Assembly: GCA_963835595.1 (NCBI GenBank)
Contig: CAWIGL010000002.1
Span: 682,001-746,000, forward strand
Direction of reading: 5' to 3'
Length of the DNA stretch: 64,000 nucleotides
Origin: CAWEPK01 sp963835595
GTDB lineage: Bacteria; Desulfobacterota; Syntrophorhabdia; Syntrophorhabdales; WCHB1-27
Below are positions 62,000 to 64,000 of the stretch, piece by piece; within the stretch, counting starts at the first letter, position 1, and the number at the start of each line of letters is the position of its first letter. The notes beneath the pieces were generated by a model. It did not search any database. It had not been told where the DNA came from and saw only the letters and a list, made by a program, of their open reading frames with translations. The position numbers were made by a program, and so were the translations under genes.

Positions 62000-62934
62000 T
62001 GCCCCTCCTTCAGTCTTGTCTTTGCGGCGTCCATCAGACGCGCTGCCGCATCAGGCTCCGGCGCGTTCATAACGATTATGATGCGCCTGCCTTCCAGCCT
62101 CGCGCCCGTCCATGCGTCCCCTGTCCGCCCTATCCCCGCCCCGTCGAGCTTGTATGCCTTCCCGAAGGCGGCAAAGGCCTCGCGCGCCTTCCCTTCCGCC
62201 GGGTAAGCGACAAGCAGCACGAAGGTCCGCTCCTTCCCCAAATCGTACCTGGCAAAAACGGCCTCCGTGTCCGGCGCCAGGCCGAGTATGTTCTCGTTCG
62301 AGATGAAGCAGCGCTGGTTGAGCAGCACGTGGCTTCGCACGAACCTGGCGGTATCGGCTACCCGGCGCTCATCGGGCAGGGCCTGCATGAGCCGGGGAGG
62401 CCCTCCCTCCTCGGCGACGGACGCGGCCAGCTTCCGGCCGATCTCGAGGACGGCCTCTTCCTGGTCCTTCCCCTCGCCTTCCCCGTAGATGCTGAAGAAC
62501 CAGCGGCCTTTCCACAACCTGAGCATCCCTCCGCCGAACTCAGACCCCTGGCCGATGCGGGCTTCCGGGTCGTGCCTGTCCCACGCGAAGACGCCGAAGG
62601 CGTCCTGGGGCGTCCCCATCGTGTAGGCTTCGGCGACGATCGCAGGACGGCCGGCCCTTTCGTAGCGCTGGACCGAAAGCGCCTTGTAATTGAAGGCTAT
62701 GAAGACCTCGCCTGCGCCGTCGATGTAATCGAAGATGGCCCGCCCGCGATACTGCGCGGCCTCACCCGCCCTCATCCAGCCCCCCGCATCCGTAGGCCAT
62801 ACGATTGTCCCGTCCATAGTCCCCTTCCGTCCGGCAAAGCCGGCCTGCGGCAGGAGAAAAAGGGCCGCGATAAGCGTTAAGAGCACCTTCCCGCCCACCC
62901 AATTTACCGTCTGCCGACCTGTTCTCATCTCCAT
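61996..62934 (-). CDS. DUF6599-family exported protein
   Basis: A 312-residue protein with a signal peptide (residues about 17-34, LLTLIAALFLLPQAGFAG). The conserved start IFDYIDGAGEVFIAFNYKAL (about residues 68-87) and YTMGTPQDAFGVFAWDRHDP are typical of DUF6599. It shows no catalytic motif I recognise. Paired with the Tat-exported DUF362 protein, so both act in the periplasm. The start is ATG at 62934; an ATG 6 bases downstream is also possible. Confidence 0.83.
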   Translation of the reverse strand: MEMRTGRQTVNWVGGKVLLTLIAALFLLPQAGFAGRKGTMDGTIVWPTDAGGWMRAGEAAQYRGRAIFDYIDGAGEVFIAFNYKALSVQRYERAGRPAIVAEAYTMGTPQDAFGVFAWDRHDPEARIGQGSEFGGGMLRLWKGRWFFSIYGEGEGKDQEEAVLEIGRKLAASVAEEGGPPRLMQALPDERRVADTARFVRSHVLLNQRCFISNENILGLAPDTEAVFARYDLGKERTFVLLVAYPAEGKAREAFAAFGKAYKLDGAGIGRTGDAWTGARLEGRRIIIVMNAPEPDAAARLMDAAKTRLKEGQ

Positions 62935-62984
62935 CCGCCTGCCTTTTGCGGCTTTTCACCACATATCGCCCCTATCGGCCGTCT

Positions 62985-63800
62985 TCAGGTCTCTATGTTT
63001 ATGCCCATGTGGCGGGCCATCATGGCGAATTGGCCCAGTGTCATCTCGTACCCCGTCTGGGTGCGGCAGCCCCGCTCCCGCGCGCCCAGGAGCCAGGGGG
63101 TGACGTCCGGCGCCGTCACCACGTCGGCAACGAAAGTGGAGGGGCCGAGGGTATCCAGGGGGAATGGCGTCCTTGCGTCCCCGTTCATGCCGAGGGGGGT
63201 TGCATTTACCGCCAGATCGAGGCCCGCGAGCGACGCGACCGTACCCGTGAGCGCCACTTGCGGATAGCGCGACGCAAGGAGAGCAAGCAGTCCGCGCTCT
63301 CTTTCGCCGTCGATATCGACCACGACGAGACTAGCCGCCCCTGCGCCGGCTATCGCATAGGCGATGGCGCCCCCTGCCCCTCCCGCGCCGAATACCGCCG
63401 CAGCCTTGCCTGCGGGGTCGAAGCCGTTGGTCTTCAGCGCCTCGATAAAGCCGAGGCCGTCCACCATGTCGCCTACGAGGAGCCCCCGGTCGGTCCTCCT
63501 GATGACGTTGACCGCGCCGAGGTCGCGCGCACGCGGTGAAAGCTCGTCCGCCTGCCTCGCCGCCTCCTGCTTGTGGGGGATGGTGACGACGCAGCCGGGG
63601 CAGTTGCCCCAGCCCCGCAGGAGCGCGAAGAAATGGCCCACATCGGGCGGAGGCACGTCGATAGTGACCATTACCGCGTCGATGCCCCTTTCCCTGAAGT
63701 ACCTGTTGAACGTGGTCGGGGATTTCACCTGGGCGGTCGGGTGGCCGATCATCGGATAGACGAGGGTGTGCCCGGAAGGGACCGGCAGGTCATCGTTCAT
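62985..63800 (-). CDS. aroE: Shikimate dehydrogenase-like protein
   Basis: A 271-residue AroE-type enzyme that reduces 3-dehydroshikimate with NADPH. NADP site FGAGGAGGAIAYAIA (about residue 130), catalytic Lys in VTIPHKQEA (about residue 70), LGAVNVI, GDMVDGLGF (Asp kept; usual NTDG reads MVDG) and QTGYEMTLGQFAMM with the conserved Gln. The N-terminal shikimate-binding Ser pair, usually HSxSP, reads AQVKSP, so one Ser is lost. The protein may be a shikimate/quinate-like variant. Single gene, minus strand. Confidence 0.85.
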   Translation of the reverse strand: MNDDLPVPSGHTLVYPMIGHPTAQVKSPTTFNRYFRERGIDAVMVTIDVPPPDVGHFFALLRGWGNCPGCVVTIPHKQEAARQADELSPRARDLGAVNVIRRTDRGLLVGDMVDGLGFIEALKTNGFDPAGKAAAVFGAGGAGGAIAYAIAGAGAASLVVVDIDGERERGLLALLASRYPQVALTGTVASLAGLDLAVNATPLGMNGDARTPFPLDTLGPSTFVADVVTAPDVTPWLLGARERGCRTQTGYEMTLGQFAMMARHMGINIET

Positions 63801-63868
63801 GTTGCTCTATTATAACTCATGGGATGTAAAGACGCATAAGTGGCTATTCGAAGCGGGATGAGGGGTCG

Positions 63869-63897
63869 AAAAAAAGGCAGGGCCTTTCGGCCCTGCC
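63869..63897 (-). terminator. Rho-independent terminator of the PEP-CTERM gene
   Basis: On the minus strand: GGCAGGGCC, loop GAAA, GGCCCTGCC, then seven T. The 9-bp stem is perfect. It lies 22 bases after the stop of the partial gene at 63919. Confidence 0.9.
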
Positions 63898-63918
63898 CCG
63901 TACGATCGTCCTCGCGGT

Positions 63919-64000
63919 CTACTTCCTGAACCTTCTCCTGAGCCCCACCATACCGAGCAGGCCGGGGGCCAGAAGGAGCACGCTGCCGGGCAGGGGCACC
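63919..64000 (-). CDS. PEP-CTERM protein, C-terminal end only
   Basis: The last 26 codons of a minus-strand gene that continues beyond the window: VPLPGSVLLLAPGLLGMVGL, then RRRFRK and stop. This is the VPLP-type PEP-CTERM sorting signal, like that of the protein at 39057-39740. The exported protein itself is not visible. A strong terminator follows. Confidence 0.85.
   Translation of the reverse strand, partial: VPLPGSVLLLAPGLLGMVGLRRRFRK

Noticed and set aside
1..64000. tRNA, rRNA or tmRNA genes
   Set aside because: No cloverleaf or conserved rRNA segment was recognised in the intergenic regions by eye; a covariance search would be decisive.

Overview
The window reads as one stretch of a GC-rich, Gram-negative bacterial chromosome with closely packed, often overlapping genes. 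LptD, an LpxH-like hydrolase, dTDP-sugar enzymes and two proteins with VPLP-type PEP-CTERM tails point to an outer membrane and exopolysaccharide export. The SDH/Rieske/cytochrome b cluster, LarA-like protein, DUF362/DUF6599 pair, DUF2284 and C_GCAxxG_C_C proteins and sigma-54-type promoter suggest a Desulfobacterota-like ('Deltaproteobacteria') anaerobe. That placement is inference; there is no rRNA gene to test it.

Layout. 1-5.9 kb: end of a respiratory operon (sdhA-sdhB-Rieske-cytochrome b-small membrane protein), then a cupin and a DASS dicarboxylate transporter on the other strand. 6.06-7.45 kb: an intact insertion sequence with 16-17 bp target duplications. 7.5-13.4 kb: AddAB-type recombination nuclease. 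13.7-19.2 kb: a PAS-LuxR regulator, a BsuBI/PstI-type restriction-modification pair, two cysteine-rich proteins, and a higA antitoxin beside a higB stub. 19.4-28.8 kb: orphan citF, a secreted hydrolase, adk, a radical SAM protein, a two-domain glycosyltransferase, exported MsrA and a lipoprotein methyltransferase. 28.9-35.5 kb: cspA with a sigma-54-like promoter and palindrome cluster, then a complete Liv ABC transporter operon ending in a LarA-family protein that lacks the usual cofactor residues. 35.5-42.3 kb: hicBA, purB and a repeat-rich region holding a dispersed GC-rich element, a long duplication, a CCCCTAGGC tandem array and a PEP-CTERM protein, then DUF1844 and an HtrA-like protease.

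42.3-64 kb: a minus-strand operon (rsmD-coaD-nfeD-slipin-dacA-coaBC), a convergent ArsA-like ATPase, and a plus-strand envelope/lipid operon (accD-folC-lptD-epimerase-rfbB-lpxH-like), then epmA, a Lon-like protease, DUF362/DUF6599, aroE and a partial second PEP-CTERM gene. From about 42.6 to 58.7 kb, eight genes carry single-base frameshifts (about 18 in total) although their proteins are otherwise well conserved. No comparable case was seen in the first 42 kb. Sequencing or assembly error in this segment is the simplest explanation, and those genes are annotated across the breaks.

No rRNA, tRNA, CRISPR array or prophage was recognised. The most unusual parts are the repeat cluster at 37.4-42.3 kb, the degenerate LarA-family protein in the Liv operon, and the cspA control region.
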